This document shows, in pieces, positions 10,056 through 22,902 of a stretch of 64,000 nt of DNA (positions within the stretch are counted from its first letter, which is position 1; each line of letters opens with the position of its first letter). This DNA is from Niebla homalea. Taxonomy: Eukaryota; Ascomycota; Lecanoromycetes; Lecanorales; Ramalinaceae. The notes beneath the pieces were generated by a model. That model ran no database searches, was not told the DNA's origin, and worked only from the letters and a program-made list of their open reading frames with translations. The stretch spans positions 620,001-684,000 of the forward strand of contig JAHGAU010000005.1 of assembly GCA_019925105.1 (NCBI GenBank). The letters are read 5' to 3'. The translations under genes were made by a program, and so were the position numbers.

Positions 10056-13000
10056 TCAGAAGAAGTTACCGTTTACCTGGGGTAGACGGCCGAAGGATGA
10101 TTGCTGCGGCAGCTGCTGCTGTACGTCTTCTGTCCCAAAATGGGCAAAATTCGACCCGTTGGCCATTGGGTGAGATTGGCCGGTGGGATACTGTGCATAC
10201 GATCCTGAGAAAGGCGTTCCAAATTGATTGTTCACAGGATGGTTGTAGCCATTCACTGTAGGAGTATGGTTCTGGTGGTGGGTTGTCATTTGTGAGGATA
10301 GGGGCACCTGACCGGATGAGCGATCATTAGGAGTACCACTACCACTGAAGCGACCCTGCCCATCTAAAGCCATGATCTTGCTCTGTATACGTCGACCGTG
10401 TGGTGTCTGCCGGACTGCAGGCAAGAGTGGACGGATAGCATCAATCAAACGGGTCTTCGTGTCTGGGTCTGCATAGTCCATTGCCGTCTGAACCACATAG
10501 TTGGCGTAAGAATCGCGCAACATCTTTTCGAGCTCATTCAGATTCAGCATCTCTTCAATGAGTACTCGAGTGACGCTTGAATCTGCGCCTCGCAAGCATT
10601 TTTCAATGACGTTGGAGCTGAATTTTTGTTTCGACAGTTGGGGAATCTGGCCTTGAAAAGTGTAACAGAGAGGGTCCGTGAAGCAGGACTCCTGTAGGTC
10701 AACAATGTACTGGAGTACGTAGTTTCCAAACGGGTCCTGTACCAGGTGGAAAGCATGATCTGTGATCTGGCCAATGAGTTGCGCCTTCTGAGAGCCGGAT
10801 GCATGGTCGATGCAACGTTGTAGCACACAGCAGCCATGACGGTGCGTGCCTACAGCGACACAACTGTTGCCGACTGCAGTGAAGATGAACTTTGAGAAGT
10901 CAGTGAGGAAGACATCAAGGGTGTATAGAGTTTCGCACCTGAGCATCATCTGCAGATAGACGATTGAGACACTTTTGAATGACATGGTTTCCGTTCAAGT
11001 CTTGAATCAACTCTACGACTTGATGGGTCAAAGCGCGTATGATGGTGGAGACTTGCTCGGGAGTGCTGATGAATTCGATCATCTTTTGGAGAGCTCTTGT
11101 GCCGTGGCTGTTGAGGGCGATTTTGACCATCTCGGGGGCAGCGTTGTTGATCAAGATCGTACGTTGTTCATCACTGGAGAACTCCAGCAGCTTCTGACAT
11201 AAGTAGTTTCCAAACGGATCTTGAACGCAGTCAGCGGATTGCAAGAGTGGAATTTCTTACGACTCACCAGTCATCAACTCAACCACGTGTTGGCATGTCT
11301 CCAGGAAGATGAGGTGGACATTTTCGGGACTGCATTCCTCCAACTTCTTCTGTAGGTAACGACAACCGTGCTGATCTTTACACAAACTCAGAATTTCTCC
11401 TTGCACGCTCTCAAGCTTCATGTTCGAGAAACGAGCTTGATCTGATCCTAATCAGCACGAAAACATTACTGGCGGAAGCTTGGAGACTTACCGTCTCCGT
11501 GTGGTGCACGGCGCTGCTGGCCCATCCGGGTGGAGCCGTCATGGAAGCGTGCTTGTTGTGCATAATTGGCGTAAGGCAGGAAACCGTTTTGGCTTTGGAA
11601 CATTTGCATTTGATTCTGGAAGGCAAGTGGGGTCTGCATCATTGGATTCATGCTCATGTTCATCAATTGCATACCGTACCCGGCGTACATCTGAGGATTA
11701 GCGAAAGCCAATGGGTTGAACGAATTCGCCGCTCCAGGCGAGGAGTCGGTGGGCGATGAGGTGGTCGTCGCTGTCGAGCTGAAAGCTGAGCTGCCTGTTT
11801 GTAGAGCAGTATTCAAAGGCTGGAATGTATTCGTTGGATCCTCTCTATGTATATCCCCACCAGAAGAGAGCTCGCGGCTATGGCGATTGCTCACCGCGTG
11901 CTGTGGGATACGGCCCAGACTGGCGTTGTGATTATGGAAGTGCTGAGAGTGATTTTTGGTAGGCGTCACATTGGAAACATTTGACGTGTTTTTCACTGTG
12001 GGGACGTCATTGGTAGAATATGACGAATGTGAATTTGCCAGTGAAGGCCGAGCAGAGTCGTGAGCATAGCCTTGAGATACAGAGCCAGCCGGAGAGTAGG
12101 CTGGGAGGCTGGCCTCCATGGAGTGGCGATTTGACTGTCGCGAAGTGACTTTTGGCTCAGGAGACTTCTGAGCATGCAAAGTTGAAAAGTTGTTGCTTTG
12201 GACATTGGAGTGCATTCCATTATTCTGCTGTAGATTATGCTGGAGAGATAAGCGATGACGTCCGGCCGCGTTCCAGGAGTCGCCTTGGGATTCCAGTGCA
12301 GGCGATTGGCTCAAAGCCAAGTCCAAAGCAGCAGATGCTGCAGATAGCTGCTGCTTGTCATCAGCTTTGGCACTTTGAGATCGCGCTTAGCTCACTCACA
12401 GTCCCCGAAGCCTCATTCTGGCGAATCAAGACCGGGAAATTGTTGTCACTCATTTGAAGATATTTCTGAATATCTGGCGAGGTCAAATTCTCCTTGGTTC
12501 TCTCGTCATCCTCGAATAGAAATGAAGTGGTGTTCAATGGCTCCATGTCCACGGATGCGGATGCGGATCCTTCTGGCACCGACTCGTGTGTTCGGTTTCT
12601 CAAGCCCGTGATCGGCATGGAATAGCGGTTGGACCTTTGCGCGTTATCAGCACATTCACTCTACAATGACGACACATACAATGCTAGGTTCTGCTGAATG
12701 GGGAACTTACGAGGCAGCATTTCGACGAGCGGATCCGGACGTTTCGGGAACAAATGCAGAGGCCCTATCGTTCGATCCGCGTCGGGATCCAGGTACTGAC
12801 CTCGACGGAAGGGAACCTGAGGCATTTTGGTTCTGAGGAATTTGGGTCAAATCGGAAGGCGGAGAAGTTAGCTGTGAGCCTGATCGACTACTACGTGTAT
12901 TGCCCGGCGGTGATGTGAAACTGGAGGTCGAGTATCGATTACTACGAGAAAAGACGGACGATCCATATGAGACCGAGTCTCGATGCTCTAGTCCTCGACG

Positions 13001-13832
13001 TTCCATTTCTCTCGGAGGTGTTGTCGGCTCACTTTGATACCCTGGATTAATACCGGCTCGCTGGAGATCAAGGGTGATTTGCTCAATCTCGTGCTTTTCA
13101 CGAGCTTCTTTTTCGGTGAAAAGTTGCATTTGGATTTGAAACTGCTTACGCTGCTCAGCAGCAAGCTCGTATTCCTGCTTCTTACGCTCGAGCTGCGCTA
13201 TCATGTCAGCGTGATCCATGATTGAGCAATTGATGCTGCAATGCAAGAATGGGGCGAGTGAGGTTGAGAGGAATCACATGAAGGAGGGACAATGGAGGGG
13301 TATAAGTCGGAGTGTCGAGAGAGAGCAGAGTGTGAGAGACAAGAGAAATGAAGTATTCATTCGCAAAACCTTACTAATTGGGCTTTCTTGAACATCTGAG
13401 ATCAGGAGTACGTTAGCCTTTGAACAATTGAGTTTCAGTTTCTTGACCGCCCATTCTCAACACAACCAGGTGGCAAGCAGGCGCCTGAAATCCACAGCAT
13501 CGCAGGGCATTCAGCGTCAAGTGTCAAGCGTTAATTGCCATGGCAGGACCAGAATGACATACCGAAGCGGACACATCGGTCGAACTTCCATTATTTCCCA
13601 ACTGCTGACCTATTGGCGCCACCTGTGGCTGCATCTTACTCAAGTCTGTGGTGAAGCGACGCTGAAGATTTGGAGGCTCTATCGGGGTCTGAGTCTGGGG
13701 AGGGGAAATGAAGCTGCCGGAGTGACGAAATGAGGGAGTGTTTTGGCCCGTGGTGTTCTCACTATGCAGACGGGGCAGATTACGAGAGCGAAGCTCGTCC
13801 AGCCGAGCTGTGAGGGAATTGTTGAGTGACAT
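10056..13832 (-). CDS. Pumilio-family RNA-binding protein, eight exons
   Basis: Exons: 13832-13563, 13395-13375, 13192-12711, 12634-12400, 12350-11492, 11447-11268, 11219-10939 and 10889-10056, giving 1053 residues with all phases consistent. The PUF domain spans about residues 630-955, with repeat cores such as CKDQHGCRYLQKKLEE, DPFGNYLCQKLLEF, DLNGNHVIQKCLNRL, GTHRHGCCVLQRCIDHASG and DPFGNYVLQYIVD. It resembles ascomycete Puf4/Mpt5-type proteins that bind 3'UTRs and repress or localise mRNAs. The N-terminal half is low-complexity with a charged coiled coil (ERKKQEYELAAEQRKQF), and the C-terminus is Gln/Asn/Ser-rich. Exon 2 is 21 bases (MFKKAQL). Three acceptors appear to be AAG (exons 4, 7, 8), each chosen because it alone keeps frame and conserved repeat sequence. 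The exon 5 start is uncertain by one or two codons. Confidence 0.9.
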
Positions 13833-14720
13833 GATGATATGCTAAAAGAGAAAGGGGACATTGGTCAGCGTTGAGGTACAGGATACATGTGCATTTTGGT
13901 GTTGTGCGAGCAGGTGGGATGTAAAGGCGGTGAGGGCAGGTGACGGGGAACAGGTTCGTTTTGGAGTGAATGACACAAATGCATCTCGCCAAAGAGCAGG
14001 GCATATACTGCGAAACCGGGCATTTGACTTAAAGAGTAGGAGGAGAGGTACCTGTAGGTCTTCAAATCGGGTGTTTCTTGGTGATTTTGCTTCGAGCTGT
14101 GGTTGGCCCGCCCTGCGTGGCCGCCGACAGAGAGAGAACGAGAGATGTGCACGTGTGCCGGGCTCTTACAGGGTGTTGAAAGGGTCCAAATGATCATCAA
14201 TCACAGAGACATGGTACAAATACATGGGAAAAGGAAGTAAGAAAACCAATTGTTGAAGAATGGGGAATGGAGAATGGGGAATTTTGATCGGAGGTGGGGG
14301 AGGGAGGGAGGTTGGGCAAAAAGCTTTAAGGTTAAAAGGGTCCTAGACAGCCGAGGAGCGCCATCGGGCTCGTTAATTTCTCAAACAGCTCTAGACCGGG
14401 TGTTACTATCCCGATCTAAGTTTCAACTTTGGACTGTTCCTGCATCAAATACATGCAAATTTCCGACCGACAAGCCTTTTCTAGATATTGCAAACAGGAA
14501 AACGAGGTTGAGCATATGGGATATGGGCCTCAAATGACCGATTCTCCAAAGGGTGAACGTCTTGTTTCATTGGAAAGATTACAAACTTAAGATCACAGAA
14601 TCTGCCCCGCCTTGGAATATCCGAGTCATAAATTCTACAGAAGAACAGTGGTAGAAAATCAATGCCATTCATCGAATATGCCTGGATTTTGATGAGCATG
14701 AGACATAGAAAAATTGCAGT
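13833..14720. other. Divergent promoter region, Pumilio and RPC2
   Basis: Shared upstream region of the Pumilio gene (minus) and the RNA polymerase III subunit gene (plus). A G/A-rich patch lies around 14235-14340. No TATA box, repeat or RNA gene that I can defend. Confidence 0.55.
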
Positions 14721-17700
14721 ATGGTACCGCCAGCTGGGCGCCCTCGCTCATCACAGCCTACTGTGGTAGTTTCTCAGAAGCCGACCCATATCCACCAAGG
14801 TAATCCAGACGCAGATGAGCTTCGAGATGGAAAATCACACAGACGCAATTCTTTTGTAGCCAAAGCTGCTCGTCCGATCTCCACCCGAAGAACGGATGGC
14901 TTTGATGATAGCCTGGGACCATTTTATGATGCCAAATCCTTGACAGCGCCTATCAACACTGCCAGAGACAAGTGGAACCTGCTCCCTGCCTTCCTACAAG
15001 TAAAGGGCCTTGTCAAGCAACACATAGATTCCTACAACTACTTTGTCGAAGTTGCCATCAAGAAAATTGTCAAGGCTAATTATCAGGTCGTCAGTAAGAT
15101 CGACCCAAAATTCTATTTGAATTTTACAGACGTCTATGTCGACAGGCCAACTCGGCCTCAGGAGGACGAACATGAGAAGAGCAGCAGTATCCTTTCTGAT
15201 GTATCTCCCAATGAATGCCGATTGCGTGATGCTACTTATGCTGCTCCCATCCGTGTCAACGTCTCCTACTGGAGGGGTCACAGGGAGGTGCGTAGACGGG
15301 GGATCCTAATCGGCCGCATCCCTATGATGCTTCGAAGCTCAAGATGTGTGCTTTCAAATGCAACGACAGAGGACATGGCTTCTTTGCAAGAGTGCCCACT
15401 GGATCCCGGCGGTTACTTTATCGTGGGGGGTACGGAGAAGGTCATACTGGTCCAGGAGCAGCTCAGCAAGAATAGGATTCTCGTCGAGAAGGATCTCCGG
15501 GCCGGTGCTATAATCCAGGCTTCGGTAACCAGTTCTACGCATGAGCGAAAGTCAAAGACATACGTCGTTCTGCAAAAAGATCGTATCTATCTGAAGCATA
15601 ACTTCATTAATGAAGATATTCCCATCGTGGTCCTGTTCAAAGCCATGGGCATTCTGTCAGATCGGGAGATCTTAGAGATGGTAGCAGGTCATGATGCCGC
15701 CTACCAAGACACTTTCGCTATCAATTTCGAGGAGAACGCCAAGCTCAACATCAGTACCCAGCAAGAGGCGTTGGAGTACATTGGTTCTCGCATTACCATC
15801 AAAGGTCGCCTCAGTCAGGGGGAACGTAGGAGAAAGCATGTAGAGGAAGCTATCGAGGCTCTGAGTGCCGTCATTATCAATCATGTCCCAGTGAGAGACT
15901 TCAACTTTCGCCCAAAAGCTATGTACGTTGCATACATGGTTCGTAGAGTCCTCATGGCCCATCATGACAGCAGTCTGGTTGATGATAAAGACTTTGTGGG
16001 CAACAAAAGACTGGAGCTGGCAGGTCAACTACTGTCTCTACTGTTTGAGGACCTCTTCAAGAAGATGACCAAAGACCTTCAGAGCAACATCGAAAAGGTT
16101 CTGCAAAAGCGCAATCGGACGCAGGAGTTTGACGCTGTGCAGTGTCTTCAGAGCCAGACCAGTCATATTACAAGTGGCATGGCCCGAGCCATCTCATCGG
16201 GCAACTGGGATCTGAAACGATTTCGAATGAAAAGGGCTGGGGTAACGCATGTGCTGAGTCGGCTGAGCTACATCAGTGCTCTCGGGATGATGACAAGGAT
16301 GAGTAGCCAATTCGAAAAGACCAGGAAGATCAGTGGACCAAGAGCCCTGCAGGCATCTCAATTTGGCATGATCTGCCCTTCGGACACACCAGAAGGGGAA
16401 GCCTGTGGTTTGGTCAAGAATCTAGCCCTCATGACCCATATTACCATCAACGACGACGAAGCTCCAATTCGGAAGTTGGTCTTTGTGCTTGGTGCCCAAG
16501 ATATCGAGAATGTGACTGGCAAAGACATGTACGAAGCTGGCGCTCACATCATTTTTATCAACGGAACGCCTACAGGTTTGACCCACGCACCAAAGCAGTT
16601 CGTCACGAATTTGAGAAGACTCCGCCGCGTCGGTCGAGTGTCAGAATTCGTAAGCGTATGCATCAACACGCATACAAGTACCGTGCACATTGCTACCGAC
16701 GAAGGTCGTGTATGTCGTCCACTGATCATAGTTGAAAAGGGACGATCAAAGGTCACAAAGCAATCCTTGGTAAGGTTGCGTAAAGGACGCTATGGCTTTG
16801 ACGATTTTCTATCATCGGGTCTAGTCGAATACTTGGATGTCAATGAGGAGAATGACGCCAATATAGCGATGTATGAGGAAAACATCAACTCAACAACCAC
16901 TCATTTAGAGATTGAGCCTTTCACCATCCTTGGAGCAGTAGCTGGCCTCATACCATACCCTCACCACAATCAGTCTCCTCGTAACACTTATCAATGCGCA
17001 ATGGGCAAGCAAGCTATTGGTACCATTGCGACCAATCAGTACAATCGCATCGACAGTGTCCTCTACCTCTTAGTCTATCCTCATAAGCCTCTAGTGAAGA
17101 CTCGCGCCATCGAACTAATCAAATACGACAAACTACCGGCAGGCCAGAATGCTATAGTAGCAGTCATGTCCTATTCAGGATACGATATCGAAGACGCTCT
17201 CGTCATCAACAAAGCGAGCTGTGATCGGGGTTTTGGCAGCTGTCAAGTCTTTCGTAAGCTCGCCACGGTACTGCGCACCAACCCTAGTGGAATACCCGAA
17301 CGTATAGGCGATCCCCAGAAGGAGAATGGTGTCAATATAAGGCAACATGCTCTTCTCGACGAAGACGGACTTGCTCTAGTGGGCGAGAAGATGCACTCGG
17401 GCGAGGTCTACATCTTCAAACAGACACCCGAAACCCCAGCCATGACGTCCAACATTGGTCCTGGCCAACCTTCGATCAAGGACATTGAATACAATCCCGC
17501 ACCAATGACCTTCCATGGGCTGGATCCCGTCTACATCAACAAAGTCATGATGTCCACAACCGAAACGGACAACCGTGTGATCAAGATACAAACTCGTCAG
17601 ACCCGCCGACCTGAGATTGGGGATAAGTTCTCATCCCGTCATGGCCAAAAAGGTGTTGTCGGCCTCGTTGCAGAACAAGTGGACATGCCCTTCTCAGACA

Positions 17701-18359
17701 GCGGCATGGTCCCCGACATCATCATGAATCCGCACGGTTTCCCTTCACGCATGACTGTCGGTAAGATGCTGGAATTAGTCGCAGGCAAAGCCGGGGTCTT
17801 GAACGGGGAGCTGGAGTATGGCACCGCCTTCGGAGGAAGCAAGGTCGAGGACATGGGCGACATACTCCTCCAGCATGGATTCAGCTACTCAGGCAAGGAA
17901 TACTTGACAGATGGTATCACGGGCGAGCCTCTGCCGGCGTACGTCTTCTTTGGGCCGATATACTACCAAAAGCTCAAGCACATGGTCATGGACAAGATGC
18001 ACTCGCGGGCAAAAGGCCCACGAGCCACGCTGACTCGCCAGCCCATGGAAGGGAGGAGTAGAGACGGTGGCTTGCGTCTCGGTGAGATGGAACGGGACTG
18101 CTTAATCGCGTATGGGGCTGGCCAGCTGCTGCTCGAGCGGCTGATGTTGAGCAGTGACGCATACGAGGTTGATGTCTGCGGGACTTGCGGGCTGATGGGG
18201 TATCTGGGGTGGTGCCAGAGCTGTCAGAAGAGTGCTGGTGTCAGTCGCATCACTATTCCCTATGCAGCGAAGCTGTTGGTTCAAGAACTATTCAGCATGA
18301 ACGTTGTAGTAAGGATCGGACTGGAGGATGAATTCCCTTCCAGCAAAGATGAGAGATGA
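14721..18359 (+). CDS. RET1: RNA polymerase III second-largest subunit (RPC2)
   Basis: One uninterrupted frame of 1212 residues. It matches the RPB2-like subunit of Pol III along its length: protrusion ([20 protein letters not shown]), lobe and fork regions ([40 protein letters not shown]), the active-site segment [14 protein letters not shown] at about residue 820, the hybrid-binding loop [12 protein letters not shown] at about 967 and the C-terminal clamp zinc site CX2CX8CX2C at about 1152-1167. It forms half of the catalytic cleft that transcribes tRNA and 5S genes. The N-terminus is about 60 residues longer than in yeast and basic. The lack of introns contrasts with its neighbours. Confidence 0.97.
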   Translation: MVPPAGRPRSSQPTVVVSQKPTHIHQGNPDADELRDGKSHRRNSFVAKAARPISTRRTDGFDDSLGPFYDAKSLTAPINTARDKWNLLPAFLQVKGLVKQHIDSYNYFVEVAIKKIVKANYQVVSKIDPKFYLNFTDVYVDRPTRPQEDEHEKSSSILSDVSPNECRLRDATYAAPIRVNVSYWRGHREVRRRGILIGRIPMMLRSSRCVLSNATTEDMASLQECPLDPGGYFIVGGTEKVILVQEQLSKNRILVEKDLRAGAIIQASVTSSTHERKSKTYVVLQKDRIYLKHNFINEDIPIVVLFKAMGILSDREILEMVAGHDAAYQDTFAINFEENAKLNISTQQEALEYIGSRITIKGRLSQGERRRKHVEEAIEALSAVIINHVPVRDFNFRPKAMYVAYMVRRVLMAHHDSSLVDDKDFVGNKRLELAGQLLSLLFEDLFKKMTKDLQSNIEKVLQKRNRTQEFDAVQCLQSQTSHITSGMARAISSGNWDLKRFRMKRAGVTHVLSRLSYISALGMMTRMSSQFEKTRKISGPRALQASQFGMICPSDTPEGEACGLVKNLALMTHITINDDEAPIRKLVFVLGAQDIENVTGKDMYEAGAHIIFINGTPTGLTHAPKQFVTNLRRLRRVGRVSEFVSVCINTHTSTVHIATDEGRVCRPLIIVEKGRSKVTKQSLVRLRKGRYGFDDFLSSGLVEYLDVNEENDANIAMYEENINSTTTHLEIEPFTILGAVAGLIPYPHHNQSPRNTYQCAMGKQAIGTIATNQYNRIDSVLYLLVYPHKPLVKTRAIELIKYDKLPAGQNAIVAVMSYSGYDIEDALVINKASCDRGFGSCQVFRKLATVLRTNPSGIPERIGDPQKENGVNIRQHALLDEDGLALVGEKMHSGEVYIFKQTPETPAMTSNIGPGQPSIKDIEYNPAPMTFHGLDPVYINKVMMSTTETDNRVIKIQTRQTRRPEIGDKFSSRHGQKGVVGLVAEQVDMPFSDSGMVPDIIMNPHGFPSRMTVGKMLELVAGKAGVLNGELEYGTAFGGSKVEDMGDILLQHGFSYSGKEYLTDGITGEPLPAYVFFGPIYYQKLKHMVMDKMHSRAKGPRATLTRQPMEGRSRDGGLRLGEMERDCLIAYGAGQLLLERLMLSSDAYEVDVCGTCGLMGYLGWCQSCQKSAGVSRITIPYAAKLLVQELFSMNVVVRIGLEDEFPSSKDER

Positions 18360-18842
18360 GGTTGATATTCAAGATTTGGTTGCATGCCTGAGACGAGCTA
18401 ATGTGTGAATGATCTGTACATAGATACAAGAATTGTATGGCTCTTGGAAACTACATCGTCTTTCACCAGGCCTCTAGCATACAAGATAGAATTTGAAATG
18501 CTATGAGCGTTCCGCTTCCCCACTCTTCGATATCTTCCAAATATCCCCAAGGGGAGTCTGACTGTACAACTGCTATTCTCAGTGACCCTCTTGTCCTGTC
18601 AATGCAGCTTAATCGCTCCAGTATGCAGAGCCTGTCGTCGTCCTCATGTCAGCGTGATAAAGGAAGTAGCAGATCGAGTTCTATGCAGAATGCTCACAGC
18701 CCGACCCGGAAGTGCAGCTTCCTTAATTGTCTTTCCAGTGATCGAGCGTGGAGCATAACCCATAATGAAGCGAGACGGCGTGATCCGAGTCAAGCAGAGA
18801 TACCCCCCACAGTGCTGTATTCTTTATGATCCGAACACCATC
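18360..18842. other. Intergenic, convergent 3' regions
   Basis: Lies between RPC2 and the WLM metalloprotease gene. No supported feature. Confidence 0.6.
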
Positions 18843-19925
18843 TCACCCGCTTCCACCCGCCTCAGCATTCCGCTGCTTCCTCATCCTCTCCTCTGCAGCC
18901 TTGGCCATCAACTCCCTCCTGCTCATCCCCTGTCCACCAGCACTCGTCTGCCTACTCCCTCCAGCAACAGCAGCAGCACCACCACCACCACCTGTCTGAC
19001 CCAGCACAAACTCCCCACCTTCCCAACCTCCACCGTCGACATGCCCCCCACTCCCCTCCCTGTCGTGCGGATCATAAAACACCTCCTCACTGACGGCCTG
19101 CCCGCCACTCCTCCAATCGCCCCTCCTCACCTCCCCTTCAATCGCCTTGCACAGATCCCAGAACTGGCGATCGTGCTCCCCGTGCACGTTGTGCGCGAGC
19201 TCGTGACACAGGGTATCCCGGATGATCTTGTAATCGCGGTACCCGTCGTACGCGTCCGTGCGGAGGCGCAACTCGATGACCTCGCCCCTGTTCCGGTTCA
19301 GGCCCAGCGTCTTGGACTCGTGCGTGGTGTGCTCGGCGGGGTTCATCTCGGTGAGTACGCCGACGCTGAAGCGGTGCTTCACCATCGCGGCTTTGATCCC
19401 CGGGTCGGCCGCCAGGCGCGCGAGGAAGCGCTGGGATCGTGACGGGTTGGGTAGGTAGGGGAGCGGCAGGATGGTGTGGAAGGTGTAGGTGGCTTCATCT
19501 TGGACTTTGCGCCAGTCGCGGGTGCGGGATGGGGTGGCGGGTTTGATGGAGGAGGCGGAGGAGGAAGAAGTGGTGGCGCGAGGGTTTGGTTTGGGAGCGG
19601 CGATGGAGGAAAGGTCGGATGCGGTGGGGGCGAGGAGGACGATCTTTTTGGAAAGGAGAGTGGTCAAGAGGAGGGAAGGGTCGGCGAAGGGAGGTTTGAG
19701 GATGCCGAGCTTGGGGGTTATCATGAATTTCTGATTGGTTGTAGGTATTGAGAGGTTGTCTGCGATCTCGGTGGCAAGATCCGCGATTGTAGCAGAGTCC
19801 GGAAAGGTGAGCGTGTGTGGTGTGCCATGGTGGATAAATGTAAGGTCGAGGGTGGACTCTGAAGAAGGAGGAGATGAGCTTTCGGGGGGAGAAACGGCGG
19901 GCTTGTTTTCGGCTTCTGTAGTCAT
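18843..19925 (-). CDS. WLM-domain metalloprotease with ubiquitin-like N-terminus (Wss1-related)
   Basis: A single exon of 360 residues. Residues about 25-100 look like a ubiquitin-like fold (DLTFIHHGTPHTLTFP, KFMITPKLGILKPP). The WLM domain follows (FHTILPLPYLPNPSRSQRFL, GVLTEMNPAEH, LGLNRNRGEVIELRLRTD), with the zinc-protease site HELAHNVHGEHD at residues 241-252 (HExxHxxxxxHD). Wss1/SPRTN-like WLM proteases cleave DNA-protein crosslinks and SUMO-modified proteins. The ubiquitin-like plus WLM arrangement is the one known from an S. pombe ubiquitin-metalloprotease fusion. The C-terminus is Gly-rich, then a short basic helix (SRRELMAKAAEERMRKQR). Catalytic residues look intact; substrate choice is not visible. 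Confidence 0.9.
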   Translation of the reverse strand: MTTEAENKPAVSPPESSSPPSSESTLDLTFIHHGTPHTLTFPDSATIADLATEIADNLSIPTTNQKFMITPKLGILKPPFADPSLLLTTLLSKKIVLLAPTASDLSSIAAPKPNPRATTSSSSASSIKPATPSRTRDWRKVQDEATYTFHTILPLPYLPNPSRSQRFLARLAADPGIKAAMVKHRFSVGVLTEMNPAEHTTHESKTLGLNRNRGEVIELRLRTDAYDGYRDYKIIRDTLCHELAHNVHGEHDRQFWDLCKAIEGEVRRGDWRSGGQAVSEEVFYDPHDREGSGGHVDGGGWEGGEFVLGQTGGGGGAAAVAGGSRQTSAGGQGMSRRELMAKAAEERMRKQRNAEAGGSG

Positions 19926-20492
19926 TACGCGGAGATATTTACATATACGACAATTTCGAGAGGCTGTTGTAGACTGTCACGAAGGGGCAACAATTATAGT
20001 CGATGCACAAGACAAATAGGGTCAGAAGGGTAAGATGAGAGCTTCGAGAAGACTGAGGAGGCGCATTTGTCAGGCAGGCATCAGACTTATATGTCATCAC
20101 TCAAGGGTCTAGGCTCCGGGGCGAGTCCTCCACTCAGCGGCCTGTCCCGGGGTTCAGCTCCTTTATGGATGCAGATTTCCCTTCGCCACATTTCAAATGT
20201 AGCTGGAATATTTTGAAATGATCAAAACGTAGTCTGCCATTGGCGAGCAATATTCAAATGGCAGAGATGAGTCCCGCATTCAATGCTGGAGAGCAAAATA
20301 CCGCATATGCGGCTTAGTGCAAAAGTCACCTCTGTCTGAAAATAGCTTAGATTTTCTTCACGCATACTAGTCAAATGCTGTCTTCAGGAGAACGAGAAAC
20401 ATGAGTGGCCAGAAAGGATCTTTCACATCCGATATTCACGAAGCTTTGCTTCAAGCTTCTTTGAAGTGCAGCCATAGACCAGAGAAATCATT
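19926..20492. other. Intergenic, WLM promoter
   Basis: Upstream of the WLM gene and downstream of the Zn2Cys6 gene. No supported feature. Confidence 0.55.
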
Positions 20493-22902
20493 CTACAGGC
20501 CCATCTCTCCAGAATCAAAAGGGTACTGGTCAAAGGAATTCTGTTGACGGTCAGATCTCGAGCGCTGTAGGCAGAATTCATCATGAGTCTAGACTTACCC
20601 AGTCAAAATTGTCTACGGCAATTAAAAAATTGTCGAGCATGTCGGACGGCTCTGTGCCACCCATTGAGCGGTCACAAGGCACTTGAGCATCTGCGAAGAA
20701 CAGTGGAACATCTGTAGGTTCGCTTTCGTTGCAAGGAAGGTCCGGAGATGGATTGAGTGCGTATATCGCTCGAATCTTACTTTCCATAGGTCTCAAGGCT
20801 AAGGCGATCTTACCAGCCTGCTTAGACATTGACTTTTGCGCATCGAATATCGAAAGAGATTTGACCAACAACTCGAGCTTCGGCTGTACAGTATTCTCAA
20901 AATCCTGCTCGGATGTACGAGGTCGAGCTTGAAGCAGCACTAATGACAGAATCATTGCAGCAAGGAAGAAGTCGCTTGTGTTGAGGGAAGAGAGCATCCA
21001 GCGGTCCTCATGAAGCTGACCATTGGGTTGCGCTTCCTCATACAGATCTACCTGAAGCTTCAACACCATCATCGAAGCCTCCGTACAGGATTCGATCGTG
21101 TCCAATGACGGTTGCGGCATAGTAAGCTTACGTCGGTGGAGGATACAAATGCTCTTTTGGAACAGGATCTCCATATTCGCACGCATGATGATCACTTCTG
21201 AGCTGTCCGCAAAGGAATGTGCCATGCTCCTTAATTTGAAGGGCAAAGGTATGTCTCGATGGGTTTGTCTGAGCTCGGCGTCAAGCGTGGCAATTTTCTG
21301 ACTTGAGGGGGCTTCGAACGAGGACTCGTATTTCAGAACTTCTTCGAACGCGGCCATGAGGCCTGCTTTCACAATGAAATACAGTATATGGGTCGCCTCT
21401 GTTTCAGGTCTTGCGGCTGGCAAGACTTTGGAGGCTTCGTCGAAGTCTGAGTCTTCAAGGTTGCGTGGTAGCGCCGTGTCAGAATTCAGAGACTGTGTAG
21501 AGCTTGGAAGACCCATTTGATAGCTGTTGAGAAGATCGAGTTGGCGCAGAATAGTCCAGCAGCGCCGTCTCATTTCTCCTTCAAAAATCGTGATATTTTG
21601 GAGGCGGCTAGAGTCCCGATGATAGCCCATACGAAGAGCTTGACGCATGATCACGCCGAACAGCACCCAAAGCTCACCTACTGGCTCCGCGCTGCACATG
21701 TACTTGCACTGACCATACAGGAGCAATGCCTCGACAAGATATTTTTGAGGCTGCGTAAAGTCTCCCAGATTCAGGCATTGAGCGGCAGCCATGAGAAAAT
21801 GGTCTTTAGCCGACGAACGGCCGTCCTCTGCTGGTGGCCTGGAGCCCTTCAAATCGCCAAGAACAGCTGATATGGAGAGAATCACAAAAAGCTGTGCAAT
21901 CCAACAGATCGGTACTTGCAGCGGGTCCTTCCAGAATGCCTCATACTTCTTCAATCAGCCTCTGCTGCATGAGGGGGTGGCTGCAATTTACCATTCTTTG
22001 AAAATGATGGATATGCACAAAAGCTTAGTCGTCTTAGCCCACGCGATTGGATTGAGGAGTACGGAAACATACGAAGGACGACGAATTTGACCTTGAAATA
22101 TCTTGAGAGATACCGGTCGACATCCTCGCGTGGCGGCAGTTCTGACATCACAACTTCGAGGTTTGATGGTCTTCCAGCGGTAAAGATGCTGACCTTGTCG
22201 GTCTCACTGTTTGAGCTTTGACGACCAGCATCGTCTACAATGTGGACGTTGTCAGCATTAGCATCTAGGCCAGCTATGACGTCTTGTATCTTTGTAGGTC
22301 AGCTCTACGTCCTAGATCTAACAGAGAGGCTAGCTACATTCTCCAGAATGGCTGTCCATGTCGTAGGTCCAAATGCTGTGGAATAGGTACTCTCTGGCGT
22401 CGATGCTGCCGGTGAGAGGTCTCCCGAGATGGCAGACGGCCGGTGAACAGCGGCGTCTATGGTACCCTACCAAATTTATCGTCATCAATGAGAAGGTGCA
22501 AGCTATTAGATACTACCCACAGGATCTTGGGCATTGTCCTTATGCAGCTTTATTGCCTCTGCCACCAGTTGTTCAAGACGGTGTAGCTCAATTTCTGGGT
22601 GGCGAGTCTTGCTGGCATTCTCACCACTCGTAGCAAGAGTTCCGCCAGTAGGATTGACATATGAACAAGCAATTGTATCTCCGCGCTTCATACACTCCTC
22701 GCACGGCTGTTCACGATTGCATTTCAGCCTAGTGTGATCAGTATAATAACACAATGTAACATGCGTGACCATACTTCCTGACGCGACAAGGCGCACATGA
22801 TACTGGAATCCGATGTCTCTTCTTGATCTTGGAATTTGACGAAGGTCGTGAAGGATAACCGTTGAGGCGAAATTTGTACTGAAATGGAGACTTGTCGGCC
22901 AT
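20493..22902 (-). CDS. Zn2Cys6 fungal-specific transcription factor
   Basis: Seven exons: 22902-22775, 22728-22521, 22466-22338, 22289-22073, 22023-21992, 21945-20599 and 20540-20493, giving 702 residues. The zinc cluster CX2CX6CX5CX2CX8C uses Cys36, 39, 46, 52, 55 and 64 and is split by the first intron at Lys43; a basic patch (KIKKRHR) precedes it. The fungal transcription factor middle region follows (YEAFWKDPLQVPICW, GYHRDSSRLQNITIFEGEMR, RRCWTILRQLDLL). Such proteins bind CGG-containing DNA and often control nearby genes. The last intron (20541-20598) has a perfect GTAAGT donor; without it the frame stops at 20581. The exon 2 donor (GTGGGT) and the exon 6 start (21945 or 21948) are uncertain. 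Three acceptors read AAG. It neighbours an SDR and a methyltransferase. Confidence 0.86.

Noticed and set aside
20541..20598. 34-base intron ending at 20565
   Set aside because: The first CAG after the donor would make an intron below the normal fungal minimum. The next CAG, after a TCTGAC branch, gives 58 bases and a better C-terminus.
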